Notes: a model not told the origin generated them from the letters alone. 64,000 bases of DNA from Nocardioides sp. S5 (GCF_017310035.1 NZ_CP022296.1:310001-374000), one strand, 5' to 3'. Positions 1 to 8,621 are shown, counted from the stretch's first letter. A program made the numbers and translations.

Positions 1-1024
1 GATGATGGCGGCCCCCGACGCTCTCGGCGACCGCTACCACGTGTCGTTCTACGGCGACGACATCGCGTGGCTGTGGGTCGACGAGCAGTCCGGCCGGCTG
101 ATGGGAATGAATCCGGAGTACGGCGTCTTCGGCGTCGCGAAGGACACCAACGAGACCACCAACCCCAACGCCCTCGCCTCGATCGACGAGGGCTCGCGGG
201 CGATCTTCACCAACGTCGCCCACAACCCCACGACGGGCGAGGTGTGGTGGGAGGGCAAGTCGCCGAAGCCGCCGACCGACGTCAAGGGCTGGCTCGACTG
301 GACCGGCGCACCGCTGGCCGACCGCAAGGACAACGACACGGCCGCGTGGGCGCATCCCAACAGCCGCTTCACCACGACCCTGGCCAACGTCCCCAACATC
401 GCGCCCGACTACGACGTGCCGGCGGGCGTGCCGATCGACGCGATCATCTTCGGTGGTCGCACCAGCGACCGTGAGCCGCTGATCCGCGCGATCACCGACC
501 TCGCGGAGGGTGTCTACGACGGCCTCACGCTCGGTGCCGAGGCGACCTTCGCGGCCGAGGGCGTCGACGGCCAGCTGCGCTACGACCCGATGTCGAACCG
601 GCCGTTCATGGCCTACGGCGAGGGCGACTACGCCCGCCACTACCTCGACGTCGTCGGTGCGGCGAAGGAGCAGCCGATCTTCGCGCACGTCAACTGGTTC
701 CAGAAGGACCCCGACGACGGGCACTTCCTGTGGCCCGGCTACCGCGACAACCTGCGTCCGCTGCTCTGGCTCCTGCAGCTGAAGAACGGCGAGGTCGAGG
801 GACGCCGCACGGCCGTGGGCATCATCCCGACCGAGGAGGAGCTCGACCTCGCGGGCATGGACGTCCCGGCCGCCGACCTCCAGCGCATCCTCACCATCGA
901 CAAGGAGCGCTGGCAGCAGGAGATGGGCTTCCGCGAGGAGCACCTCGCGCAGTTCGACCGGATGCCCGAGGAGATCTGGGAGGCGCACCGCCGGGTGGCT
1001 GCGGACCTCGACGCGGAGGACTGA
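1..1024 (+). CDS. Phosphoenolpyruvate carboxykinase (GTP) paralog, 3' part only
   Basis: This is the C-terminal 340 residues of a GTP-type PEP carboxykinase whose N-terminal half, including the GKTN phosphate-binding loop, lies outside the window. GTP enzymes interconvert oxaloacetate and PEP in the cytoplasm. Visible family blocks are YGDDIAWLW, the NPEYGVFGVA/TNETTNPNA region, FTNVA, VWWEG, GVPIDAIIFGGR and HVNWF. It is clearly a diverged paralog of the complete gene at 5196-7043. The block that reads NSRYC there is NSRFT here, and FGGRRKT is FGGRTSD, so a conserved Arg after FGGR is missing. That could alter substrate or nucleotide handling. The paralogy is seen in the sequence; altered activity is inference. 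Confidence 0.9.
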   Translation, partial: MMAAPDALGDRYHVSFYGDDIAWLWVDEQSGRLMGMNPEYGVFGVAKDTNETTNPNALASIDEGSRAIFTNVAHNPTTGEVWWEGKSPKPPTDVKGWLDWTGAPLADRKDNDTAAWAHPNSRFTTTLANVPNIAPDYDVPAGVPIDAIIFGGRTSDREPLIRAITDLAEGVYDGLTLGAEATFAAEGVDGQLRYDPMSNRPFMAYGEGDYARHYLDVVGAAKEQPIFAHVNWFQKDPDDGHFLWPGYRDNLRPLLWLLQLKNGEVEGRRTAVGIIPTEEELDLAGMDVPAADLQRILTIDKERWQQEMGFREEHLAQFDRMPEEIWEAHRRVAADLDAED

Positions 1025-1072
1025 CCACCGAATCGGCCCCGGCGGACGAAGATCGCACGTACGATCAAGTGC

Positions 1073-3325
1073 GTGTCAAGATCTCGGCAACACGCGGACC
1101 CGCTGCTGTGGTTGCGCAACGGCAAGCCCGGCGTAGGGCTGGCGGTGCCGTTCGCCGCGGTGGCGCTGGCGTGCCTCGGGGTCATCCTGGTCCCGCCGTA
1201 CGTCAGCGGGTGGTGGGTCTACGCGTTAGCCGGGCTGCTCCTCGTCGCGGTCGCGGCCCTCTTCGTCCTCGCGGTGCGCCGCCCCGAGCGCACGTGGCTC
1301 GACCCGGCGCCGGCGTACCTGATGTTCCCCTTCGTCGCCCTCGTGCACCACGCGTCGGGAGGCGCGGCGGGGGGCACCTCGTCCGGACTGAGTGCGAGCG
1401 TCCTGCTGCCCATCCTGTGGCTGGCCATCACCGGCACGCGCCGTGAGCTGTGGGTGGCGAGCGGCCTGACGGTGCTCGTCTTCCTCCTCCCGATCGTGCT
1501 CATCGGCGCGCCGGAGTACGTGTGGGGAGACTGGCGCCGCGCCGCGGTGTGGAGCACGGTCGCGCTCGTGCTCGCCCCCGTCGTCCAGCGGATCGTGCAC
1601 GACCTCGACCGGGAGACCCGTCGTGCCCGGACGGCGAACGAGCGTGTGGAGCGGCTCTTCGACAACGCTCCGCACGGGGTCGCCCTGCTCGACCCGGCGG
1701 GAACGGTCGTGCGCGTCAACACCGCCCTGGCCGTGATCGTCGGCCTCGAGCCGCCGGACATGGTCGGGCACCCCTTCACGAGCTTCGAGACGCCCGGCGA
1801 GGACGCCATCTCGGACCACGTCGAGCGCCTGATGTCCCACCGCAGCGAGATCATGGACGCCGAGTGCCGTCTGCGTGACTCGGGCGGCAACGACGTCGCC
1901 GTGGCGCTCAGCAGCACCGTGGTCCAGGACCCGCAGATCGGCGACATCGTGATGGTCAACGTCGTCGACGTCTCCGACCGCCGTCGCTACCTCGACCGGC
2001 TCGCCCACCTCGCCGACCACGACGTGCTCACCGGGCTGGCCAACAGGCGCCGCTTCGAGAGCGAGCTCGAGCGACACCTGGACCGGTGCCGCCGGCACGG
2101 TCCCACCGGAGCCCTGCTGCTGCTGGACCTCGACAACTTCAAGCAGGTCAACGACTCGCTCGGGCACAACGCCGGCGACCAGCTCCTCGTGACGATCGCG
2201 GGACTGCTGCGTCGCTCGATCCGCACCACCGACGTCGTGGCGCGGGTGGGCGGCGACGAGTTCGCCATCATGCTCACCGACGCCGACCAGGCGGCTGCCC
2301 AGCGGGTCGCCGACCTCGTCGTCGAGCGCATCCGCGACCACGCGGCGACCCTCGACGGCGTACGTCGTCACGTCTCGGCGAGCGTGGGGGCGGTCACCTT
2401 CGCGGCGGCCGCCGAGCACTCCGCCGACATCCTGGCCCTGGCCGACATGACGATGTACGACGCCAAGGAGTCCGGCCGCAACCGCGTCGCGCTCCTCGCC
2501 GAGGGGGAGGGCCGCGGCCCGCGCAGCTCGATGCGGCTGCAGTGGCAGGCGCGGATCGAGGAGGCGTTGGAGCACGACCGCTTCGCGCTCCACTTCCAGC
2601 CCATCATGGACATGAAGACCGGCCGCATCGACTCGGCCGAGGTGCTCCTGCGGCTCCGCGGCGACGACGGCGAGCTCGTGCCGCCCGGCCGCTTCGTCTA
2701 CATCGCCGAGCGCGCCGGTCTCATGCCGAGGGTCGACCGCTGGGTGCTCGACCGCAGCCTCGAGATGCTGGCGCAGCTGCGCCAGATCGTGCCGGACTTC
2801 TGCCTGGAGGTGAACATCTCCGGGGCGTCCATGGGAGACCCCGCCGTCGAGCAGACCATCCTGTCGGCGCTCCAGCGCTTCGAGGTCGACCCGCACGCGC
2901 TGATCCTGGAGATCACCGAGACCTCCGCCGTGGCCGACGTGGCCCTGGCCCGCGAGTTCGCCGAGCGGATGGCGGCGCTCGGGTGCCGGTTCGCCCTCGA
3001 CGACTTCGGCGCTGGCTTCGGCTCGTTCTACTACCTCAAGCACCTGATCTTCGACTACGTGAAGATCGACGGCGAGTTCGTCGCGCACGTGCACCGCTCG
3101 TCGGTGGACCGCACGATCGTGCGCTCGATCGTCGGCATCGCCCGCGACCTCGGCAAGCAGACGGTGGCCGAGTTCGTCTCCGACCCCGAGATCCTCGAGG
3201 TGGTCCGGGCCGAGGGCGTCGACTACGCCCAGGGGTTCCTGATCGGCAAGCCCGTGCCGATGGACGTCTTCATCGAGGAGTTCCTGCTCGTGCCCGCACC
3301 CGTGCCCGCTGTGGCCGGGGACTGA
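1073..3325 (+). CDS. Membrane GGDEF-EAL protein with PAS domain (c-di-GMP turnover)
   Basis: The 750-residue protein starts with GTG. It has an N-terminal membrane region of about five hydrophobic segments (residues 20-170), a PAS-like sensor (about 190-305), a GGDEF diguanylate cyclase domain (about 315-480) and an EAL phosphodiesterase domain (about 490-740). The cyclase signature GGDEF is intact at residues 393-397, with an RxxD inhibitory site (RTTD) five residues upstream. The EAL signature is EVL at about 523. The later metal and catalytic blocks are present: NISG, EITET, DDFGAGFGS, KID, AEF and QGFLIGKP. Both activities are therefore plausible. The next gene starts 13 bases downstream, suggesting an operon with the glycosyltransferase. 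Which activity dominates cannot be read from sequence. Confidence 0.93.
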   Translation: MSRSRQHADPLLWLRNGKPGVGLAVPFAAVALACLGVILVPPYVSGWWVYALAGLLLVAVAALFVLAVRRPERTWLDPAPAYLMFPFVALVHHASGGAAGGTSSGLSASVLLPILWLAITGTRRELWVASGLTVLVFLLPIVLIGAPEYVWGDWRRAAVWSTVALVLAPVVQRIVHDLDRETRRARTANERVERLFDNAPHGVALLDPAGTVVRVNTALAVIVGLEPPDMVGHPFTSFETPGEDAISDHVERLMSHRSEIMDAECRLRDSGGNDVAVALSSTVVQDPQIGDIVMVNVVDVSDRRRYLDRLAHLADHDVLTGLANRRRFESELERHLDRCRRHGPTGALLLLDLDNFKQVNDSLGHNAGDQLLVTIAGLLRRSIRTTDVVARVGGDEFAIMLTDADQAAAQRVADLVVERIRDHAATLDGVRRHVSASVGAVTFAAAAEHSADILALADMTMYDAKESGRNRVALLAEGEGRGPRSSMRLQWQARIEEALEHDRFALHFQPIMDMKTGRIDSAEVLLRLRGDDGELVPPGRFVYIAERAGLMPRVDRWVLDRSLEMLAQLRQIVPDFCLEVNISGASMGDPAVEQTILSALQRFEVDPHALILEITETSAVADVALAREFAERMAALGCRFALDDFGAGFGSFYYLKHLIFDYVKIDGEFVAHVHRSSVDRTIVRSIVGIARDLGKQTVAEFVSDPEILEVVRAEGVDYAQGFLIGKPVPMDVFIEEFLLVPAPVPAVAGD

Positions 3326-3337
3326 GCGCGGCCACCC

Positions 3338-4792
3338 ATGGCACAGGAGGGGGGAGCAGGTCGCGTGCAGTGGTTGCAGAGGTCCGTGGGACTGGCGATC
3401 GTCGGGACCGCCGCGCTGGGGGCGGTCGCCCTCTGGCTCGCCGTCGCCGCCGGTGCCCCCGAGAGGGGGCGCGCCCCCAGTGAGGGGGTGCTGTTCGGCA
3501 TCTGGCGCGTCTTCTACGACACCGAGATGCCCGCGCCCCGCGTCCTCCTCGCAGCGGTCGGCGTCGCACTGCTGCTGGCCGCCGCGGTCGCCGGGCTCGA
3601 GCGTCGTCTGCTCACGCGAGCACGCCGCAGCGAGGACGGCAACCGGATGCCGCTGGCGCCGAGGCTGGTGATGGCCGAGACGCGCGGGCACTTCGCCGGC
3701 CCCGTCACGATCACGGTCCTCATCCCGGCCCACAACGAGGAGAGCTGCATCGCGGAGACGCTCGCCTCCCTGCTTGCCCAGGAGCCCCCGCCCGCGCGGA
3801 TCGTGGTGGTCGCCGACAACTGCACCGACGGGACCGTACGCCTGGCGCGCGAGGCCGGCGTCGAGGTGTTCGAGACCGTGGCCAACCGGCACAAGAAGGC
3901 CGGCGGGCTCAACCAGGCGCTGCGCGACCTCCTTCCCGCCCAGGGGGACAACGACTGCGTGATGATCATGGACGCCGACACCACCCTCGACCCCGGCTTC
4001 CTCGCCGGTGCCACCCGCCGCCTCACCGACGACCGCGCCCTGATGGCGGTCGGCGGCCTCTTCTACGGCGAGGACGGCTTCGGCCTCATCGGGCAGTTCC
4101 AGCGCAACGAGTACACGCGCTACCAGCGCGACCTGCGCCGGCGCCGCGGACGGGTCTTCGTGCTCACCGGGACGGCGTCGGTCTTCCGCCCGCGTGCCCT
4201 GCGCGCGGTGGCCGAGGAGCGCGGCAAGCTCCTGCCGGGAGTGCCCGGCGACGTCTACGACACGGTGGCCCTCACCGAGGACAACGAGCTCACGATCGCG
4301 CTGAAGACGCTCGGCGCGCTGATGGTCTCCCCGCGCGAGTGCACCGTCGTCACCGAGGTGATGCCGTCGTGGAGCGGGTTGTGGGCCCAGCGCCTGCGCT
4401 GGCAGCGCGGTGCCCTGGAGAACCTCGGCGCCTACGGGATGAGGCCGCAGACCTTCCGCTACTGGATGCAGCAGCTCGGCATCGGCTACGGCGTGATCGC
4501 GCTCGCCGCCTACCTGCTGCTCATCCTGCTGATGGTGCTGGCCACGTCGAGCTGGGTGTGGTTCCCGTTCTGGATCGGGATCGGCCTCGTCTTCACCCTC
4601 GAGCGGGTCGTCACCGTCTGGCGCGGCGGGTGGCGAGCGCGCCTGCTGGCACTCTCGCTGTTCCCCGAGCTCGGCTACGCGATGTTCCTCAATGTGGTCT
4701 ACCTCAAGGGCGTGTGGGACCTGACGCTGGCGCGCCAGGCCGACTGGAAGCACGTCGTCCAGCCCGACACCGCCGCACGGACGGGGGTCTGA
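3338..4792 (+). CDS. Membrane-embedded family-2 glycosyltransferase (polysaccharide synthase-like)
   Basis: The 484-residue protein has two N-terminal membrane segments (about 15-38 and 66-88), a cytoplasmic GT2 domain beginning near TVLIPAHNEE, and about three C-terminal membrane segments (about 380-470). The motifs of processive beta-glycan synthases are intact: DAD at 212-214 for metal and UDP binding, TED at 313-315 for the catalytic base, and QRLRW at 351-355. This resembles the PgaC/IcaA and hyaluronan-synthase class, in which a membrane enzyme polymerises and exports a sugar chain. No PilZ domain is present. It lies 13 bases after a c-di-GMP enzyme and one base before a small membrane protein, so a c-di-GMP-linked exopolysaccharide role is a reasonable inference. 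The sugar is unknown. Confidence 0.88.
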   Translation: MAQEGGAGRVQWLQRSVGLAIVGTAALGAVALWLAVAAGAPERGRAPSEGVLFGIWRVFYDTEMPAPRVLLAAVGVALLLAAAVAGLERRLLTRARRSEDGNRMPLAPRLVMAETRGHFAGPVTITVLIPAHNEESCIAETLASLLAQEPPPARIVVVADNCTDGTVRLAREAGVEVFETVANRHKKAGGLNQALRDLLPAQGDNDCVMIMDADTTLDPGFLAGATRRLTDDRALMAVGGLFYGEDGFGLIGQFQRNEYTRYQRDLRRRRGRVFVLTGTASVFRPRALRAVAEERGKLLPGVPGDVYDTVALTEDNELTIALKTLGALMVSPRECTVVTEVMPSWSGLWAQRLRWQRGALENLGAYGMRPQTFRYWMQQLGIGYGVIALAAYLLLILLMVLATSSWVWFPFWIGIGLVFTLERVVTVWRGGWRARLLALSLFPELGYAMFLNVVYLKGVWDLTLARQADWKHVVQPDTAARTGV

Positions 4793-4793
4793 C

Positions 4794-5024
4794 GTGCTGG
4801 GCACGGTCACGTCGGGGCTGGTCCCCATGGGGGTGCTCCTGCCGGACAGCATCCTGCGCCACGAGGCCATCGCGGTGCTCGCCGCCTTCGTGGCGATCAA
4901 CACGATCGTCTACGTGACGCTGTCGGTGGCCAAGATGCTGCCGAAGGTCTACGTCAGCGACTGGCTCAGCACCCGCAACCGCCGGGCGGAGACCCGCAGC
5001 ATCCACCCCGACGCGCCGATCTGA
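4794..5024 (+). CDS. Small single-span membrane protein following the glycosyltransferase
   Basis: This 76-residue protein starts with GTG one base after the stop of the glycosyltransferase gene, so the two are almost certainly cotranslated. It has one clear hydrophobic segment (about residues 25-45, rich in Ala, Val and Ile) and a basic, polar C-terminal tail. I recognise no family. Position and size recall the small accessory membrane subunits of some glycan synthases (PgaD-type), but there is no sequence motif to prove that. Codon use and base composition match the neighbours, so it looks like a genuine gene. Confidence 0.7.
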   Translation: MLGTVTSGLVPMGVLLPDSILRHEAIAVLAAFVAINTIVYVTLSVAKMLPKVYVSDWLSTRNRRAETRSIHPDAPI

Positions 5025-5195
5025 CCCAGCGGCAGCGCTGCCCAGCCGCGCCCGGGGCATACGCGTGGGTAGCGAGATCCACGTCACAACCCTTAGACCG
5101 ATCCAATACGTGCTCGCTTTCACAAGCGCTAGCGTCCGGAAAAAGTCGCCGACAACGAGGCCGCGCGAACCGCGACGAACGCTGAAGGAACGGGC

Positions 5196-7043
5196 ATGAC
5201 CGCCACCATCGACACCCAGACGACTCCGCCGACGACCCACGAGGGCATCCTCGCCTGGGTCACCGAGATCGCCGAGCTCACCCAGCCCGACACCATCCAC
5301 TGGTGCACCGGCTCCGACGAGGAGTGGGCCCAGCTCACCGCCTCCCTCGAGGCGACCGGGACGTTCACCCGCCTGAACCCCGACGTCATGCCCAACTCGT
5401 TCCACGCCGCCTCCGACCCGACCGACGTCGCCCGGGTCGAGGACCGCACCTACATCTGCTCGGTCGACGAGCGCGACGCCGGCCCCACCAACAACTGGAT
5501 GGACCCGGCCAAGATGAAGGACCTCATGCGCGGGCTCTACGCCGGCTGCATGCGGGGCCGCACGATGTACGTCATCCCGTTCGTGATGGGCCACCTCGAG
5601 GCTGAGCAGCCGATGTTCGGCGTCGAGGTCACCGACTCGGCGTACGTCACCGTCTCCATGCGCGTCATGGCCCGCATGGGCAGCGACGTCCTCGCCCGCA
5701 TCGAGGAGCTCGACGCCGCGGGCCGCGACCCGCAGTGGGTGCCGGCGCTGCACTCGGTCGGCATGCCGCTCGAGCCCGGCCAGGACGACGTCGCGTGGCC
5801 CTGCAACGACACCAAGTACATCGTCCAGTTCCCCGAGGAGCGGATGATCTGGAGCTTCGGCTCGGGCTACGGCGGCAACGCCCTGCTCGGCAAGAAGTGC
5901 TACGCGCTGCGCATCGCCTCGGTGATGGCGCGCGACGAGGGCTGGCTGGCCGAGCACATGCTCATCCTCAAGCTCACCTCGCCGCAGGGCGTGACCAAGT
6001 ACGTCGCCGCGGCCTTCCCGAGCGCGTGCGGCAAGACCAACCTGGCGATGCTCAAGCCGACCATCCCCGGCTGGACCGTCGAGGCGATCGGTGACGACAT
6101 CGCCTGGATGCGGGTCGGTGAGGACGGACGCCTCTGGGCGGTCAACCCCGAGTTCGGCTTCTTCGGCGTCGCGCCGGGCACCAACGAGCACACGAACCCG
6201 CACGCGATGGAGACCATCCGCAAGGGCAACTCGGTCTTCACCAACGTCGCGCTGACCCCCGACGGCAACGTGTGGTGGGAGGGCCTGGAGAACACGCCCG
6301 CCGAGGCCACGAGCTGGAAGGGCGAGCGCTGGACCCCGGAGATCGCCGAGGAGACCGGTGAGCTCTCCAGCCACGCCAACAGCCGCTACTGCACCCCGAT
6401 CAAGCAGTGCTCGATCCTCGCCGACGAGTACGACGACCCGCGCGGCGTGCCGATCGACGCGATCCTCTTCGGCGGTCGCCGCAAGACCACGATCCCGCTC
6501 GTGACCGAGGCGCGCGACTGGAACCACGGCACCTTCATGGGCGCCACGCTCTCCTCGGAGACCACCGCCGCGGCCGTGGGCGCGGTCGGCGTGGTGCGCC
6601 GCGACCCGATGGCGATGCTGCCCTTCATCGGCTACAACGCCGGCGACTACTTCGGCCACTGGGTCGGCATCGGCAAGGACAACGACGCCGCCAAGCTGCC
6701 GAAGATCTTCTACGTCAACTGGTTCCGCCGCTCCGACGACGGTGACTTCCTGTGGCCCGGCTTCGGTGAGAACAGCCGCGTGCTCAAGTGGGTCATCGAG
6801 CGCATCGACGGCCAGGCCGCCGCGGTCGAGACCCCCATCGGCCACGTGCCGGCGCCGGGGTCGCTCGACGTCGACGGCCTCGGCCTCACCGACGACCAGC
6901 TCGCCCAGGCGCTCGCGGTCGACGCGGAGGAGTGGAAGGCCGAGATCCCCCAGATCGAGGAGTGGTTCGAGAAGTTCGGCGACGACCTGCCCGCCGTGCT
7001 CTGGAGCGAGCTCGACACGTTGAAGGCGCGCCTCGGGGCCTGA
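5196..7043 (+). CDS. pckG: Phosphoenolpyruvate carboxykinase (GTP)
   Basis: This is a full-length 615-residue GTP-dependent PEP carboxykinase, the normal length for the family. It converts oxaloacetate and GTP to PEP, CO2 and GDP, the entry step of gluconeogenesis. The nucleotide-binding ACGKTN loop, the GDDIAWM block, the NSRYC segment and FGGRRKT are all present. An AAGGAA ribosome-binding site lies about 8 bases before the ATG. The 171-base upstream gap contains a small dyad (CGCTT/AAGCG at 5115-5128) that could be an operator. A hairpin terminator follows at 7064-7098. A second, diverged PEPCK gene ends 4.2 kb upstream on the same strand. Confidence 0.97.
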   Translation: MTATIDTQTTPPTTHEGILAWVTEIAELTQPDTIHWCTGSDEEWAQLTASLEATGTFTRLNPDVMPNSFHAASDPTDVARVEDRTYICSVDERDAGPTNNWMDPAKMKDLMRGLYAGCMRGRTMYVIPFVMGHLEAEQPMFGVEVTDSAYVTVSMRVMARMGSDVLARIEELDAAGRDPQWVPALHSVGMPLEPGQDDVAWPCNDTKYIVQFPEERMIWSFGSGYGGNALLGKKCYALRIASVMARDEGWLAEHMLILKLTSPQGVTKYVAAAFPSACGKTNLAMLKPTIPGWTVEAIGDDIAWMRVGEDGRLWAVNPEFGFFGVAPGTNEHTNPHAMETIRKGNSVFTNVALTPDGNVWWEGLENTPAEATSWKGERWTPEIAEETGELSSHANSRYCTPIKQCSILADEYDDPRGVPIDAILFGGRRKTTIPLVTEARDWNHGTFMGATLSSETTAAAVGAVGVVRRDPMAMLPFIGYNAGDYFGHWVGIGKDNDAAKLPKIFYVNWFRRSDDGDFLWPGFGENSRVLKWVIERIDGQAAAVETPIGHVPAPGSLDVDGLGLTDDQLAQALAVDAEEWKAEIPQIEEWFEKFGDDLPAVLWSELDTLKARLGA

Positions 7044-7063
7044 CCCAACCGCGTCGTACGCCT

Positions 7064-7098
7064 CGACCCGCCCACCGGTCTCCCGGTGCGGCGGGTCG
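7064..7098 (+). terminator. Hairpin terminator after pckG
   Basis: A 9-bp outer stem (CGACCCGCC with GGCGGGTCG) and a 6-bp inner stem (CACCGG with CCGGTG) are separated by a one-base bulge and close on a TCTC loop. It begins 21 bases after the pckG stop codon. There is no T-tract, which is usual for high-GC actinobacterial terminators. Confidence 0.7.
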
Positions 7099-7126
7099 TG
7101 GCAGCTCTGGACGCGTTCCGGGGAGG

Positions 7127-7175
7127 TCACTGGTGCTCGTGTGGCACGATCACCTCACTGGTGTCGGGGGTGATC
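7127..7175. promoter_or_regulatory. Repeats upstream of the LuxR/TrmB-like regulator
   Basis: The 9-mer TCACTGGTG occurs twice in direct orientation, at 7127-7135 and 7155-7163, 28 bases apart. A separate inverted repeat, GATCACC (7148-7154) and GGTGATC (7169-7175), surrounds the second copy and ends 12 bases before the ATG at 7188. This arrangement suits autoregulation by the downstream DNA-binding protein. That role is inference. Confidence 0.45.
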
Positions 7176-7187
7176 GGGAGGTGTGGC

Positions 7188-8195
7188 ATGCCCTTGGGGC
7201 AGCACGAGCGCGCGATCTTCGAGGAGCAGGCCACCCCGCTCTACGAGGAGATCGTGAGCTCCGGCGGGATCACCGCCACCGACGAGCGCATCGGCCGGCG
7301 CGGCGAGCTCAAGCGAGCCTTCGAGCTCCTCGTGGAGGTCGGCCTGGTCGTCAGGAGCGACGACGAGGCCTACTGGCGCGCCGTGGACCCGGCGGCCGTC
7401 CAGGCGCGCGTGGTGGCGCCGCTGGGCCAGCAGGGCGCCGAGCTGATCGCGGAGTCCGCCCACTGGGCACAGGCCTTCAGCACCCTGTCCCACGCCTGGC
7501 GTCGCTCGCCCAGCGCCGTCGGCGGCCCCTTCGCGGAGATCCGTGGCCTCGCGACCATCGGCAACTTCCTCGCCTCCCTGGTCAGTGACGCCGAGGTCGA
7601 GCTGCTCACCGCGCAGCCGCAGGACCGCCGCGGGGTCAAGCAGCTCGGCGAGGCCGGCGCCCGCGAGATCGCCGCCCTCAAGCGCGGCGTCAAGATGCGC
7701 ACCCTCTACCAGCACGCGGCCCGCCGCGGCACCGACACCCGCAAGTACGTCGCCGCGGTGACCGCCGCGGGCGCCGAGGTCCGCACCCTCGACGAGTTCT
7801 TCAACCGCCTCATCGTCGTCGACCAGCGCATCGCGATCATCCCGAGCCACGAGGGGATGAACGCCGCCATGGTGATCAGCGACCGCTCGATGGTGGGCTA
7901 CCTCGTCGACATGTTCGAGCGCCACTGGGAGCGGGCGCGGCCCTTCACCAGCAGCGAGACCTCCCTGATGCGCGACATCGCCGCCGAGCAGCGCGCGATG
8001 ACCATCCGGATGCTCCTGGAGGGCCGGGCCGACCCGGCGGGCGCGAAGCGCCTCGGCGTCAGCCCCCGGACGTACGCCGGCTACGTGGCGGACCTGAAGA
8101 ACGAGTTCGAGGTGGAGACCCGCTTCCAGCTCGGCTACGAGATGGGCAAGCGGGGGATCTCGGGCCGGGAGACCGACGAGTCCCCGAAGAGGTAG
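7188..8195 (+). CDS. LuxR/TrmB-like helix-turn-helix regulator
   Basis: The ATG at 7188 is chosen because GGGAGGTG lies just upstream; a longer in-frame reading from 7086 overlaps the terminator of pckG. The 335-residue product has an N-terminal winged-helix-like region (about 1-70), a central region resembling the phospholipase-D/TrmB-type effector fold (about 120-265, with a KMRTLYQ segment and LIVVDQRIAIIPSHEG), and a C-terminal LuxR-type helix-turn-helix (about 275-320, AKRLGVSPRTYAGYVADL). No receiver domain is present, so it probably responds to a ligand rather than to phosphorylation. It is convergent with a tiny secreted-peptide gene (8352-8486) beyond a strong terminator, suggesting a peptide-sensing pair. 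The ligand is not known. Confidence 0.85.
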   Translation: MPLGQHERAIFEEQATPLYEEIVSSGGITATDERIGRRGELKRAFELLVEVGLVVRSDDEAYWRAVDPAAVQARVVAPLGQQGAELIAESAHWAQAFSTLSHAWRRSPSAVGGPFAEIRGLATIGNFLASLVSDAEVELLTAQPQDRRGVKQLGEAGAREIAALKRGVKMRTLYQHAARRGTDTRKYVAAVTAAGAEVRTLDEFFNRLIVVDQRIAIIPSHEGMNAAMVISDRSMVGYLVDMFERHWERARPFTSSETSLMRDIAAEQRAMTIRMLLEGRADPAGAKRLGVSPRTYAGYVADLKNEFEVETRFQLGYEMGKRGISGRETDESPKR

Positions 8196-8214
8196 GGACG
8201 GGCCGCGAAATGAG

Positions 8215-8246
8215 GCAAGGGCAGCGACCGAGGTCGCTGCCCTTGC
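8215..8246 (+). terminator. Strong hairpin terminator after the LuxR/TrmB-like regulator
   Basis: A perfect 15-bp inverted repeat (GCAAGGGCAGCGACC at 8215-8229 with its complement at 8232-8246) starts 19 bases after the regulator's stop codon. It separates the regulator from the convergent peptide gene and probably stops transcription in both directions. Confidence 0.85.
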
Positions 8247-8351
8247 TGCCAGGACTGGCCTGTGGGGGAGGCCTTCCGGACCAGAACTCGTGGGGGGTTG
8301 AGGGGTCCGTGTCCCGGCTCTTCACTGCGTGCCCATCATGGCACGGCTGGC

Positions 8352-8486
8352 TTACTTGTGAGCTGCGACCCGGCCGCCCCACGTGGTGTCGATGCCGGCG
8401 CTGGCGGCGCCCATCGGAACGACGGCGAAACCGAGTCCGAGAGCGGCCACGAGGGCTGCTGCTGCGATGCGGCGTACTGGGGTCAT
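8352..8486 (-). CDS. Small secreted peptide precursor
   Basis: A 44-residue product can be read from the ATG at 8486, which has AAGGTG 6 bases upstream. An alternative ATG at 8504 adds six residues but lacks a ribosome-binding site. The sequence is a textbook signal peptide: basic start (MTPVRR), a hydrophobic Ala/Leu/Val core, then GAASA as a likely signal-peptidase cut. The predicted mature peptide is only 14 residues, GIDTTWGGRVAAHK, with one Trp. No known family is recognised. A 6-bp hairpin at 8328-8345 could terminate the transcript. It faces the LuxR/TrmB-like regulator, and a perfect palindrome lies about 100 bases upstream. A secreted signal or propeptide is the likeliest role, by inference. 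Confidence 0.65.
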   Translation of the reverse strand: MTPVRRIAAAALVAALGLGFAVVPMGAASAGIDTTWGGRVAAHK

Positions 8487-8588
8487 TGCTTTCACCTTAC
8501 TCATGTCACGTTGTCACAGGGGATGACCAGACCATTCTCACCCACTGTCCGCGGTGGCGTCCCACCGAACGGACTGCAGGTCTGTGCA

Positions 8589-8604
8589 TTGCAGGATCCT
8601 GCAA
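8589..8604. promoter_or_regulatory. Perfect 16-bp palindrome upstream of the peptide gene
   Basis: TTGCAGGATCCTGCAA is a perfect dyad about 103 bases before the peptide start codon and just downstream of the tRNA-Ser terminator, so it lies in the only stretch that can hold the peptide promoter. It is a candidate operator for the adjacent regulator. Confidence 0.45.
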
Positions 8605-8621
8605 AAGAGGGAGGGCCGCGT

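Noticed and set aside
1226..4903. A 1225-codon open frame on the minus strand
   Set aside because: It runs antisense across the GGDEF-EAL and glycosyltransferase genes, has His/Val/Glu-rich low-complexity composition and no domain. It is an artefact of high GC content.
7086..7187. Longer N-terminus for the LuxR/TrmB-like regulator
   Set aside because: The upstream frame begins inside the pckG terminator hairpin, has no ribosome-binding site and gives Cys/Gly-rich sequence unlike the rest. The ATG at 7188 has GGGAGGTG in front.
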